From Micromonospora costi (lineage in GTDB: Bacteria > Actinomycetota > Actinomycetes > Mycobacteriales > Micromonosporaceae), in contig NZ_RBAN01000003.1 in the NCBI RefSeq assembly GCF_003626655.1, positions 1 through 64,000 of the forward strand: a stretch of 64,000 bases of DNA, in the 5' to 3' direction. The notes under the pieces were generated by a model. The model saw only the letters and a program-made list of their open reading frames with translations, was not told where the DNA came from and searched no databases. The position numbers were made by a program, and so were the translations under genes. Each line of letters starts with the position of its first letter. Position 1 is the first letter of the stretch. Shown one piece after another: positions 34,615 through 42,493 of this stretch.

Positions 34615-35532
34615 TCACATGCTGGTGCGGGCCGACCACAGCTCCGGGAAGACCACCCGGGCCATGCTGCGCTGCAACCATGCCAAACCGGCGGAGCCGC
34701 CGCTGCCGACCTTCGCGCCCATGGTGCGCTGCACCGCCTTGACGTGCTCCCACCGCCAGTCGCCGAACTGCTCGGCCACCTCGGTGAGCGCGTCCCCGAG
34801 CATCCGGAGGTGGTTCTCGGGGCCGCTGTCGGCGTAGACCCGCACCCAGGCCGCCTCGATCCCGGGGTGCGCCTCGTGCTCCTCGGAGACGTCCCGCTCC
34901 AGGACCTCGGCGGGGATGTCGAAGCCCTGGCGGGCGAGCAGGGCGACCACGTCGTCCCAGAGACTCGGTGCGGCCAACGTGTCGCGCAGCTCCGCGTACA
35001 CGTCGGTCTGCCGCCGGAACGGCCGGATCAACGCCGCGTCGCGGAGCCCGAGGAGGAATTCGAGCTGCCGGTACATGGCCGACTGGAACCCGGACGCCTC
35101 ACCGAGCAGGTCGCGGAACCGGTTGAAGTCGGCCGGGGTCATCCAGCGCAGGCCCCGCCACGCCGCGTTGAGCGCCTCCAGGTGCAGGCCGGCCCGGCGC
35201 AACGGCGCCAACGCGTCCCACACCCGGTCGGCCCGGATCAGCCGTTGGGCCTGGAGCAGCTCGTAGCGGGTCAGCCCGAAGTAGAGCTCCATGATCTGGC
35301 TGACCATGAGGAAGGACATCTCGCCGGGATCGTCGCTGAGTGGCTGCTGCAGCTGGTGCAGCGTGCTCGCGTGCGTGTAGACGTCGTACGGCACGCGGTC
35401 GTCGAACTCCAGGGTGGGCTCGCCGCCGGTGCTTGCCGCCCTGGCCTCACGCTGCGTGGGCGTGACCGGGCGCACCGCCGCGGTCAGCGTGTGCCCCCGC
35501 AGCTCCGTCTGCTTCACCGTCGTCTCCTCCAT
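34615..35532 (-). CDS. kynA: Tryptophan 2,3-dioxygenase-family heme enzyme
   Basis: A 305-residue enzyme opening the indole ring of tryptophan, first gene of the operon. PYDVYTHASTLHQLQQPLSDDPGEMSF, FNRFRDLLGEASGFQSAMYRQLEFLLG (FxxFR and GFQS) and the GSGGSAGLAWL C-terminal motif define the family; the proximal heme His is in WEHVKAVQRTMG. At the distal position, where Xanthomonas-type enzymes have His (FxxxHQ), this one has Ser (FLMVSQ), as human IDO1 does. The start at 35532 (MEETTVKQTELRG) is the best-placed ATG; its ribosome binding site is weak. Divergent from an Lrp-type regulator. Confidence 0.88.
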   Translation of the reverse strand: MEETTVKQTELRGHTLTAAVRPVTPTQREARAASTGGEPTLEFDDRVPYDVYTHASTLHQLQQPLSDDPGEMSFLMVSQIMELYFGLTRYELLQAQRLIRADRVWDALAPLRRAGLHLEALNAAWRGLRWMTPADFNRFRDLLGEASGFQSAMYRQLEFLLGLRDAALIRPFRRQTDVYAELRDTLAAPSLWDDVVALLARQGFDIPAEVLERDVSEEHEAHPGIEAAWVRVYADSGPENHLRMLGDALTEVAEQFGDWRWEHVKAVQRTMGAKVGSGGSAGLAWLQRSMARVVFPELWSARTSM

Positions 35533-35572
35533 GAGCCGGGTCCCGCCATGATGTCGCGCGCGGATCGCCCGA

Positions 35573-35639
35573 CGGAATGCCCGATCAACGGGACTGAGCG
35601 GCGCCGGCCTGCCGGACCGAAGGCATGAGGGCCATTCCG
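35573..35639. promoter_or_regulatory. Candidate regulator sites in the kynA/lrp divergent promoter
   Basis: CGGAATGCCC at 35573-35582 and CGGAATGGCC (minus strand, 35630-35639) are inverted copies matching at 9 of 10 positions, 57 bases apart, in the 130-base gap between kynA and the AsnC/Lrp gene. Paired half-sites around a divergent promoter suit an octameric Lrp-type protein. Inference only. Confidence 0.4.
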
Positions 35640-35662
35640 GTTCAGGAAAGTAAGGTCGCCTC

Positions 35663-36142
35663 ATGGACGACATGGACTGGGCGTTGCTGCGCGAGCTGCA
35701 GGCCGACGCCCGCCTCTCCTTCAGCGAGCTCTCCCGCCGGGTGCACCTGTCGCCGCCCGCCGTCGCGGAGCGCGTACGCCGGCTGGAGGAGTCGGGAGTG
35801 ATCACCGGCTACCACGCCCATGTCGACCTGAGCCGGGCCGGGCGCAGTGTGGTCGCGCTGATCCGGATGTCCTGTTACGGGTCGCGGTGCATCCTCTACG
35901 ACCCCGCGGTGCCCACCTGGCCGGAGATCCTGGAGATCCACCGGATCACCGGGGACGCGTGCAGCATGCTGAAGGTGGCGGCCGGGTCGATCGACGAGTT
36001 CGAGCGGGTGATCGACCGGCTCGCCCCGTACGGCCAGCCGTCCAGCACCATGGTGCTCTCCACCCCGCTGGACTGGCACCCCGTCACCCCGCTCCCCCGG
36101 CGCGCCGATCCCGACGCGGGCGCCGGCAGCCGCCGCCGCTGA
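35663..36142 (+). CDS. Lrp/AsnC-family transcriptional regulator, divergent to the kynurenine operon
   Basis: A 159-residue regulator: N-terminal winged helix-turn-helix DWALLRELQADARLSFSELSRRVHLSPPAVAERVRRLEESGVITGYHA, then the RAM ligand-binding domain with ITGDACSMLKVAAGSIDEFERVIDRL. KynR, the kynurenine-sensing activator of Pseudomonas kyn genes, is of this family and also lies divergent to its targets, so this is the likely local activator. The ATG at 35663 follows AAGGTCGCCTC. The basic, disordered C-terminal tail is unusual. Confidence 0.88.
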   Translation: MDDMDWALLRELQADARLSFSELSRRVHLSPPAVAERVRRLEESGVITGYHAHVDLSRAGRSVVALIRMSCYGSRCILYDPAVPTWPEILEIHRITGDACSMLKVAAGSIDEFERVIDRLAPYGQPSSTMVLSTPLDWHPVTPLPRRADPDAGAGSRRR

Positions 36143-36234
36143 CCGGAGGGCCGCCGGGTTTGCCGGCAGCCGAGGGGGAAAACACCGCGGGTCGCCCCAG
36201 CAGGACCGGTACACCGGTGCCGGGAGGGAGGATC

Positions 36235-36774
36235 ATGCGGGGTCTGCGACCGGACGGTGGCGTTTTTCCCGCCCCGTCGACCATCGTCAAGCTGCTCGGT
36301 GCGTTCGCGCTGTTCGCGGCGTTCGTCCTGATCGGCGCCGCGCCCGCCCGCGCGGGTGAGAACGTCTTCATCGAGGTGACGCCGAACAGCGTCCAGGCCG
36401 GCAGCCGGGTGCACCTCCGGGCCAGCTGCGAGAACAACAACAACCGTCAGGCGCAGGTCGACTCGGACGCGTTCGGCCGGGTGACCCTGCGGCCCGACAA
36501 CGGCTTTCTGACCGGCTCGGCGACCGTGCCCGGAAACAAGGAACCCGGTGACTTCCCGGTCAACCTGCGCTGCCAGAACGGCAACACGGCGTCCACCACG
36601 CTGACCGTGCTGAACATGGCCCAGCCGAGCAAGGGCCCGGCGACCGGGGGCGGTGGCACCGCCGCCGGGCGGGGCACCGGCATGCTGCTGCTGGTCGGCG
36701 GGCTCGCCGCGGCGGGCGCCGCGGTGGCCATCGGGATGGCCGGCAGCCGCCGGCGGACCGGGGCCGGTTCCTGA
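36235..36774 (+). CDS. Secreted, membrane-anchored protein paired with a sortase
   Basis: A 179-residue protein with an N-terminal signal helix (LLGAFALFAAFVLIGAAPARA, likely cleaved at ARA-GE), an Ig-like extracellular domain of about 90 residues with one possible disulfide (CENNN...LRCQNG), a Gly/Ala linker and a C-terminal helix GMLLLVGGLAAAGAAVAIGM followed by SRRRTG. That layout mimics a sortase substrate, but I see no LPxTG or LAxTG before the helix. The ATG at 36235 follows GGGAGGGAGGATC. The sortase gene starts 16 bases later, so one operon is likely. Confidence 0.7.
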   Translation: MRGLRPDGGVFPAPSTIVKLLGAFALFAAFVLIGAAPARAGENVFIEVTPNSVQAGSRVHLRASCENNNNRQAQVDSDAFGRVTLRPDNGFLTGSATVPGNKEPGDFPVNLRCQNGNTASTTLTVLNMAQPSKGPATGGGGTAAGRGTGMLLLVGGLAAAGAAVAIGMAGSRRRTGAGS

Positions 36775-36789
36775 AACGGGAGCAGCACC

Positions 36790-37632
36790 ATGGCCCGCAC
36801 ATCCGCACGCCGGAGGCGCCCGGATCGGGGCCGGCTCCGTGCGGCCACCCGCTCCACGCTGCGCGCGTCCGGCCGGCTGGCGGCCCGGTCCACCCGCCGG
36901 CTGGGCCGCGTCGCCCGGCAGACGTTCCGGGCGAGCGTGGCGACCACCGACCCGACGGCCCCGCCGCTGCCCGCGCGGCCGGCGCGGCCCCGGGTACGCC
37001 GCCGGTTCGCCCCCGGCGCCGGCCCCGGGCTGCCGGTGCTCGCCATCGCCGGACTGATGGTGGCGATCATCGCGATGCTCGGCGTCGAGCGGGTCACGGG
37101 GATCAGCGTCCTGCCGGACCAGATCACCGCCGGGCTGCGGCCACCGCCGAAGAAGTTCCCGGTCCTGCCGGCCAGCGAGCCGGTCGAGCTGACCATCCGC
37201 ACCATCGACCTGCGGGCCCCCGTGCACAGCGTGGGCATCGCGGCCGACGGCAGCATCGGCGTACCCGACGCCGGCCGGGCGCAGGAGGCCGGCTGGTACG
37301 ACCAGGGGCCCACCCCCGGGCAGTACGGACCGGCGGTGATCGTGGGACACGTCGACACCACCACCGGACCGGCGGTCTTTCACGAGCTGAAGGACCTTCG
37401 CGCGGGCGATCGGGTGGAGGTCACCCGCGAGGACGGCACGGTGGCCGTCTTCGAGGTGAACCAGGTGCAGCGGTTCGACAAGTCGGAACTGCCGGCGGGC
37501 GAGGTGTTCGGCGACTTCAGCCGGCCCAACCTGCGCCTGATCACCTGCGGCGGACGCTGGGTCGGCGGGGAGACCGGCTACGCCGACAACGTGGTGGTCT
37601 TCGCCTCCCTGGTCAAGACGCACCGGACGTGA
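36790..37632 (+). CDS. Sortase, probably class F
   Basis: A 280-residue transpeptidase. A very Arg-rich cytoplasmic N-terminus (~75 residues) precedes one membrane helix (LPVLAIAGLMVAIIAML) and the extracellular sortase barrel: catalytic His in VIVGHVDTTTGPAVFHEL, catalytic Cys in LRLITCGGRW, then GYADNVVVFA. The GHVD...TCGG spacing is of the class F/E type common in actinobacteria. It should act on the secreted protein encoded immediately upstream, or on targets elsewhere. Convergent with the HNH gene, 11 bases between stops. Confidence 0.85.
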   Translation: MARTSARRRRPDRGRLRAATRSTLRASGRLAARSTRRLGRVARQTFRASVATTDPTAPPLPARPARPRVRRRFAPGAGPGLPVLAIAGLMVAIIAMLGVERVTGISVLPDQITAGLRPPPKKFPVLPASEPVELTIRTIDLRAPVHSVGIAADGSIGVPDAGRAQEAGWYDQGPTPGQYGPAVIVGHVDTTTGPAVFHELKDLRAGDRVEVTREDGTVAVFEVNQVQRFDKSELPAGEVFGDFSRPNLRLITCGGRWVGGETGYADNVVVFASLVKTHRT

Positions 37633-37643
37633 CCGTCCGCGGG

Positions 37644-38177
37644 TCAGGCCGCCTCGGGCTCGCGCAGGTCGAGCCAGTCGGCCCAGCGCGGATCGGGCGC
37701 CCGGTGGCCGAGCACCCGCCACGCGGTGCCCTTCGGCGCCGCCGGCAGCGCGTGCAGCCGCCAGCCCAGCTCGGCCGGGGTCTTGTCACCCTTGGTGTGG
37801 TTGCACCGGGCGCAGGCGGCCACCACGTTCTCCCACGCGTGCCGGCCGCCCCGGCTGCGGGGGAACACGTGGTCGATGGTCTCGGCCGGGCCCCGGCAGT
37901 AGGCGCAGCGCCAGCCGTCCCGCGCGAAGATCGCCCGGCGGGACAGCCCCACGTGGGTGCGGTAGGGCACCCGGACGTACCGGGTGAGCCGGACGACGGA
38001 GGGCACCGGGAGCGCATCCCGGGCGCTGTGCAGGATTCCGTCGCCGTCGGCGACGCAGACCGCCTTGGCGGACAGGACGAGGATCGCGGCACGACGCACC
38101 GACACGACACACAGCGGCTCGTAGGTGGCGTTGAGGACCAGCGCACCGGAGCCCACCGTGGGTCGTATGTCAGGCAT
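37644..38177 (-). CDS. HNH endonuclease-domain protein
   Basis: A 177-residue protein. N-terminal LVLNATYEPLCVVSVRRA and a C-terminal HNH module: CAYCRGPAETIDHVFPRSRGGRHAWENVVAACARCNHTKGD, with two CxxC zinc pairs and the catalytic His/Asn. This single-copy family is near-universal in actinobacteria (from memory Rv2469c is the orthologue), which argues for a housekeeping DNA function, not a mobile nuclease. The ATG at 38177 is chosen because GGGAGG lies 9 bases upstream; the in-frame GTG at 38186 abuts that site. Confidence 0.85.
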   Translation of the reverse strand: MPDIRPTVGSGALVLNATYEPLCVVSVRRAAILVLSAKAVCVADGDGILHSARDALPVPSVVRLTRYVRVPYRTHVGLSRRAIFARDGWRCAYCRGPAETIDHVFPRSRGGRHAWENVVAACARCNHTKGDKTPAELGWRLHALPAAPKGTAWRVLGHRAPDPRWADWLDLREPEAA

Positions 38178-38300
38178 CGCGATCACCCTCCCGGTTCAGC
38201 GGCCACCTCCGCGCGCGCCGCCGACCGGACCGGGGCACAGGGCCACCACGGTCGACGCCGGTCGGATCACCGACGTCCGTTGCGCCAATAGTCCCTGATC

Positions 38301-38333
38301 GGACCCCGGATTGCACGTACTAATCCGGGGTCC
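38301..38333. repeat. Inverted repeat in a divergent promoter region
   Basis: Perfect 12-bp arms GGACCCCGGATT (38301-38312) and complement (38322-38333), 9-base loop. It lies between the starts of the HNH and MscS genes, so it could be an operator, an RNA structure or a stray terminator-like repeat. Confidence 0.55.
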
Positions 38334-38475
38334 CTCATGAAGCATTTTCCGCCCATGGCAAGATGACCGGTTTCGCACCCGTCCGTTCACCCGCCCGCCG
38401 GACACGGCTCCCGCGCACGTCACCCGGCGGTGGGTCGACAGCGGCCTCCCAGGGTGGTTGCGGTACGAAGACAGG

Positions 38476-39540
38476 GTGAGTGCCACCGCCCTGACGCTTC
38501 TCGCGACCGCGTCCGCCGCCCCGCCCTCCGGCCAGGAGGACACGCCGAGCCCGGACTGCCTGAACGAGGCGGTGTGCAACGCCGTCTGGAAGCTCACCCA
38601 CTCGGTCTGGTTCGCCGAGGGCAGCTACTGGATTCTCGTCAAGCCGCTGCGGGTCGTCCTGATCCTGCTGCTCGCGGTGTTCGCCCGCTGGGCCGTCCAC
38701 CGCACCATCAACCGGCTGGTCCGCACGACGAGCGACGCGGGCGTGCCGACCATGCTGCGCCCGCTGCGCGAGCGGATCCCGACGGCGGCGGTCGAGCCCG
38801 GCGAGTTCGTGCCGGAACGGCGACGGCAGCGGGCCGAGGCCATCGGCTCGGTCCTGCGCAGCCTCACCACCGCGTTCGTCTTCGGCATAGCGCTGCTGAT
38901 GATCCTGCGGGAGTTCAGCTTCGACCTCGCCCCGCTGCTGGCCAGCGCGGGGATCGCCGGCGTGGCGCTGGGCTTCGGCGCGCAGAGCCTCGTGAAGGAC
39001 CTCCTCGCCGGCCTGTTCATGCTCATCGAGGACCAGTACGGCGTCGGCGACACCGTCGATCTGGGCGAGGCCACGGGTGTGGTCGAGTCGGTCGGGCTGC
39101 GCGTCACCACCGTCCGGGACGGGCGCGGCGTGCTCTGGTACATCCGCAACGGCGAGATCGTCCGCGTCGGCAACAAGAGCCAGGGCTGGGCGCTGGTCGT
39201 GGTCGACCTGCCGATCGGGTTCGCCGGCACGGAGGAGGCGACGGCGGTGCTGCGTACGGCGGCCGCCTCGGTGGCGGTCGATCCGGAGCTGTCGCCGGAG
39301 ATCGTCGAGGCGCCCGAGGTGCTGGGCGTGGAACAGATGACCGTCGACGGCGCCGTGATCCGTACGGTGGTGAAGACGACGGCCGAAGGCCAGTTCGCGG
39401 TCGGCCGGGAGCTGCGCCGCCGGCTGGCCGAGGCGCTGGAGAACTCCGGGATCACCGCGCAGATCGCCGCCGCGCGCCTCTTCACCGCGCCGACCCGCCC
39501 ACCGGCGGGCGGCGAGACGGGCCAGAGCGGCGCCACCTGA
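38476..39540 (+). CDS. MscS-family mechanosensitive ion channel
   Basis: About 354 residues from GTG 38476 (a TTG at 38458 is possible). Three hydrophobic helices are visible: WILVKPLRVVLILLLAVFARWAV, AFVFGIALLMIL and the Gly/Ala-rich pore helix LLASAGIAGVALGFGAQSLVKDLLAGLFMLIED. The beta domain follows with YGVGDTVDLGEATGVVESVGLRVTTVRDGRGVLWYIRNGEI, the standard MscS core, and a C-terminal cytoplasmic portal domain. It releases solutes on hypo-osmotic shock. It precedes the MFS gene by about 245 bases on the same strand; no promoter is obvious in that gap. Confidence 0.9.
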   Translation: MSATALTLLATASAAPPSGQEDTPSPDCLNEAVCNAVWKLTHSVWFAEGSYWILVKPLRVVLILLLAVFARWAVHRTINRLVRTTSDAGVPTMLRPLRERIPTAAVEPGEFVPERRRQRAEAIGSVLRSLTTAFVFGIALLMILREFSFDLAPLLASAGIAGVALGFGAQSLVKDLLAGLFMLIEDQYGVGDTVDLGEATGVVESVGLRVTTVRDGRGVLWYIRNGEIVRVGNKSQGWALVVVDLPIGFAGTEEATAVLRTAAASVAVDPELSPEIVEAPEVLGVEQMTVDGAVIRTVVKTTAEGQFAVGRELRRRLAEALENSGITAQIAAARLFTAPTRPPAGGETGQSGAT

Positions 39541-39786
39541 CGGCGTCCGACTGTCCATCGATCCGGGGGGTCGCGGCCGCCCGGCCCCTCAGGTATCGTC
39601 CGTTCGTTCAGTCGGAGATGCGACGATCTATCCGTTCGCCCTAGCCAGTTGTCAGACGATCGGGCAGAATCCGGGGCACGCGTTCCCGCCAGAAGCGTGC
39701 TGCGTCCTCGCTGATCCGCAGATCTGACGAGAGTTCCCGGGCCGGCGCCGCCACCAGTGGCCGCCTGGGGAACGATGGAGGCGACG

Positions 39787-41190
39787 GTGTCCGACGAGCG
39801 ACCCTCACCGGAAGGTCCAGCGACCTTCCGCGAGGTCTTCGCCCAGCGGGAGTTCGGGGCGGTCTTCACGGCGAGCGCGCTGTCCTGGGTCGGCGACTAT
39901 CTCGCCAAGGCCGCGGTCACCCTCCTGATCTACGAGCAGACCGAGTCGGTCGCGCTCTCCGCCGCCGCCTTCGCGGTCAGCTACCTGCCGTGGCTGGTCG
40001 GCGGCCCGCTGCTCGCCGCCGTCGCCGAGCGGCACCCCTACCGGCGGGTGATGGTCTTTTGCGACCTCATCCGGATGGTGCTGATGCTGCTCATCGCCAT
40101 CCCGAGCCTGCCCGCCCCGGCCGTGCTGGGCCTGCTCTTCCTCACCACGCTGGCCAATCCGCCGAGCCAGGCCGCCAAGTCCGCGCTCATCCCGAAGATC
40201 CTCACCGGTGACCGGCTCGTCGTCGGGCTGTCCCTGCACTCCAGCGTCGCCCAGGCCGCGCAGGTCGTCGGCTACCTCATCGGGGCCGCCATCGCGGGCA
40301 TCGACCCGGTCATCGCCCTGCTCATCAACGCGGCCACCTTCGCCGTGTCGGCGGTCCTGGTGCGCTTCGGCGTCCGTGAGCGCCCCGCGGCGCTGGCCCC
40401 GGGACACCAGACCCACCTGCTCCGGGAGACCGCACAGGGGTTCCAGATCGTCTTCGGCACCCCGGTGCTGCGGTCGATCGCCGTGCTCGTGTTCAGCGCT
40501 ATGCTCTTCTCGATCGTGCCCGAGGGCCTCGCGGCCGCCTGGGCCAAGGAGAGCGCCGGCGACACCCTCGACACGGGCGTGGCGCAGGCGGTCATCATGG
40601 CCGCCAACCCGGTCGGTTTCATCCTCGGCGGGCTGCTGATCGGGCGCGCCTTCGGCCCGTCCCGGCGGCTGGCGCTCATGCGGCCGCTGGCCGTACTCGC
40701 CCCGCTGACGCTCGTGCCCGCTCTCCTCGATCCGTCGCCGCTGGTGGTGGCGCTCCTCGCGGCCGCCTGCGGCTTCGCGGTGGCGGGCATGCTGCCGACG
40801 GCGAACGGGCTGTTCGTCCAGGCGCTGCCGGACGCGTTCCGGGCCCGCGCGTTCGGCGTGATGGGCACCGGCGTCCAGGTGATCCAGGGGTCGGCGGTGC
40901 TGGTCACCGGCCTTCTCGCCGAGCGTTTCGCCATCCCGTCGGTGGTCGGCGTGTGGAGCCTCGCGGGCGTGCTGCTGATGCTGCTCGTCGCCCTGAGCTG
41001 GCCGGCCCCGCGGACGGTCGAGGCGGCCGTCGCGGCGGCTGCCGCCGGCGCCACCGGCGGGGCGGTACGGAGCGTGGTCCCCGAGCAGGCGGCCCCGGGC
41101 GCCCCGGCCGGCGAGCAGCCGGACCCGGCCGCCGGGACGGCGGGCAGGCCGCCCGCGGACGGCGGGCGGCGCCGCCACGCGGTCACCTGA
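39787..41190 (+). CDS. MFS transporter (efflux type)
   Basis: About 467 residues and about 12 hydrophobic segments, e.g. [44 protein letters not shown] (the cytoplasmic loop-2 Arg motif) and [22 protein letters not shown]. It resembles the MefA/EntS-type branch of drug and siderophore exporters; the substrate is unknown. GTG 39787 is preferred because GGAGG precedes it at suitable spacing; ATG 39775 is an alternative. The last ~60 residues are a disordered Ala/Gly/Pro cytoplasmic tail. Confidence 0.85.
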   Translation: MSDERPSPEGPATFREVFAQREFGAVFTASALSWVGDYLAKAAVTLLIYEQTESVALSAAAFAVSYLPWLVGGPLLAAVAERHPYRRVMVFCDLIRMVLMLLIAIPSLPAPAVLGLLFLTTLANPPSQAAKSALIPKILTGDRLVVGLSLHSSVAQAAQVVGYLIGAAIAGIDPVIALLINAATFAVSAVLVRFGVRERPAALAPGHQTHLLRETAQGFQIVFGTPVLRSIAVLVFSAMLFSIVPEGLAAAWAKESAGDTLDTGVAQAVIMAANPVGFILGGLLIGRAFGPSRRLALMRPLAVLAPLTLVPALLDPSPLVVALLAAACGFAVAGMLPTANGLFVQALPDAFRARAFGVMGTGVQVIQGSAVLVTGLLAERFAIPSVVGVWSLAGVLLMLLVALSWPAPRTVEAAVAAAAAGATGGAVRSVVPEQAAPGAPAGEQPDPAAGTAGRPPADGGRRRHAVT

Positions 41191-41296
41191 GAGCCGCGGG
41201 GCCCAGGGGCCGGGCCGGGCCGGCCGTGACCGGGCGCACAGCCATCACGGCGTCCTCCGTACCGTCGGCGCCACGGGCACCTGGCAGGATGGAGCG

Positions 41297-41716
41297 GTGA
41301 ACCCCGCAGGCGAATCCGACCGTTCCCGGCCGTCGGCGACCCTCTTCGACGCGATCGGCGGCGAACCCACGTTCCGCAAGCTCGTGGACGAGTTCTACGC
41401 CGGTGTCGCCACCGACCCCCTGCTGCGGCCCATGTATCCCGAGGAGGATCTGGGGCCCGCGGCCGACCGGCTGACGCTCTTCCTGATCCAGTACTGGGGC
41501 GGGCCGAACACGTACTCGGCGCAGCGTGGGCACCCTCGTCTGCGGATGCGGCACGCGCCGTTCCGGATCGGGGTGGCCGAGCGCGACGCGTGGCTGCGCC
41601 ACATGCGTCGGGCCGTCGACCGGCTCGACCTGCCGCAGGAACACGCCACCGCGCTGTGGGCCTACCTGGAGCGGGCCGCGTTCTTCATGGTCAACGTCAT
41701 GGAGGACCCGGCCTGA
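41297..41716 (+). CDS. glbO: Group II truncated hemoglobin
   Basis: A 139-residue 2-on-2 globin. [34 protein letters not shown] opens helices A-C, the [28 protein letters not shown] segment contains the proximal His (RHAPF) and a TyrCD1-type position, and [15 protein letters not shown] carries the group II Trp at G8. It binds O2 and probably supports respiration or oxidative defence. The GTG at 41297 follows GGATGGAGCG. The orthologue (Rv2470, glbO) lies beside the HNH gene in M. tuberculosis; here a channel and a transporter gene intervene. Confidence 0.93.
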   Translation: MNPAGESDRSRPSATLFDAIGGEPTFRKLVDEFYAGVATDPLLRPMYPEEDLGPAADRLTLFLIQYWGGPNTYSAQRGHPRLRMRHAPFRIGVAERDAWLRHMRRAVDRLDLPQEHATALWAYLERAAFFMVNVMEDPA

Positions 41717-41777
41717 CGGCCGGCGGGGGGCGTACGCCGCGGCCTGGGCGACGACCCCCTGGGCACCGGTCGCGCGC

Positions 41778-42362
41778 TCAGAGCAGCGCGCCCTCGTCGT
41801 GCAGCCAGTCGACGAAGCTGGTGGCCACGGCCGCGCCGCAGTCGAGCATCTCGACCAGGAGCGCGTCGTGCGTCCCGGCGCCCAGCGGCACCTGCAGCTC
41901 GGCGTAGATCGGCAGCTGCCCGCGCTCGGTCGGGTCACCGATGTACGCCTTGCAGAACCGGCGGGTGTGGTTCCACTCGTTGACCACCCGGTAGGCCCGG
42001 TCGGCCCAGTCGGGCGGCACCGTCGCGTGTGGACGCGCCCGCATCACGAGGATCTCGTCCTCCGGCCCTTCGAGCGTGACCAGCACGGCATGCCGTTCCC
42101 ACATGGCCAGCAGGTTCCCGTCGCCGTCGGCCAGGTAGCGCACGTCGAGCAGATCGAGCGCGTCGCAGACCCGGCCGAGCGTGACCGGCGCGACCGTGGC
42201 CGGCATCTCGGCGAGCACGGGCCGTTCGTTGGCCGTGCAGTCGTCGCCTGGCTGGCGCGGGGTCGGGGGTCCGACCCGGACGGTGCCTTCCACTGTGATC
42301 CCGGTTCGGGTTTCCTGATCGCCGCCGTTGGCGGGACCCGGGCGCCATGACCACCACGGCAT
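41778..42362 (-). CDS. YbjN-domain protein
   Basis: About 194 residues from ATG 42362; an internal GTG at about 42293 is also possible since the first ~45 residues look disordered. The core VTLGRVCDALDLLDVRYLADGDGNLLAMWERHAVLVTLEG...WADRAYRVVNEWNHTRRFCKAYIGDP has the YbjN fold, resembling type III secretion chaperones. The family is common in actinobacteria with unproven roles. No signal or membrane segment. Convergent with glbO. Confidence 0.75.
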   Translation of the reverse strand: MPWWSWRPGPANGGDQETRTGITVEGTVRVGPPTPRQPGDDCTANERPVLAEMPATVAPVTLGRVCDALDLLDVRYLADGDGNLLAMWERHAVLVTLEGPEDEILVMRARPHATVPPDWADRAYRVVNEWNHTRRFCKAYIGDPTERGQLPIYAELQVPLGAGTHDALLVEMLDCGAAVATSFVDWLHDEGALL

Positions 42363-42493
42363 CGCTCGCGCACCTCACTCCCCAGCGGATCCAGCCGCCT
42401 ACCGTGCGTTGGATCCGAGCATGGACGGTACCCGGACAGCCGGGTTGAAGCATCCCCCCAACGACCGCCCCAGGCTAGAAGGATGAGTGAGGG

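Noticed and set aside
37644..38177. The HNH protein as a homing or mobile nuclease
   Set aside because: Single-domain layout, conserved context near glbO and lack of flanking repeats point to a resident actinobacterial gene.
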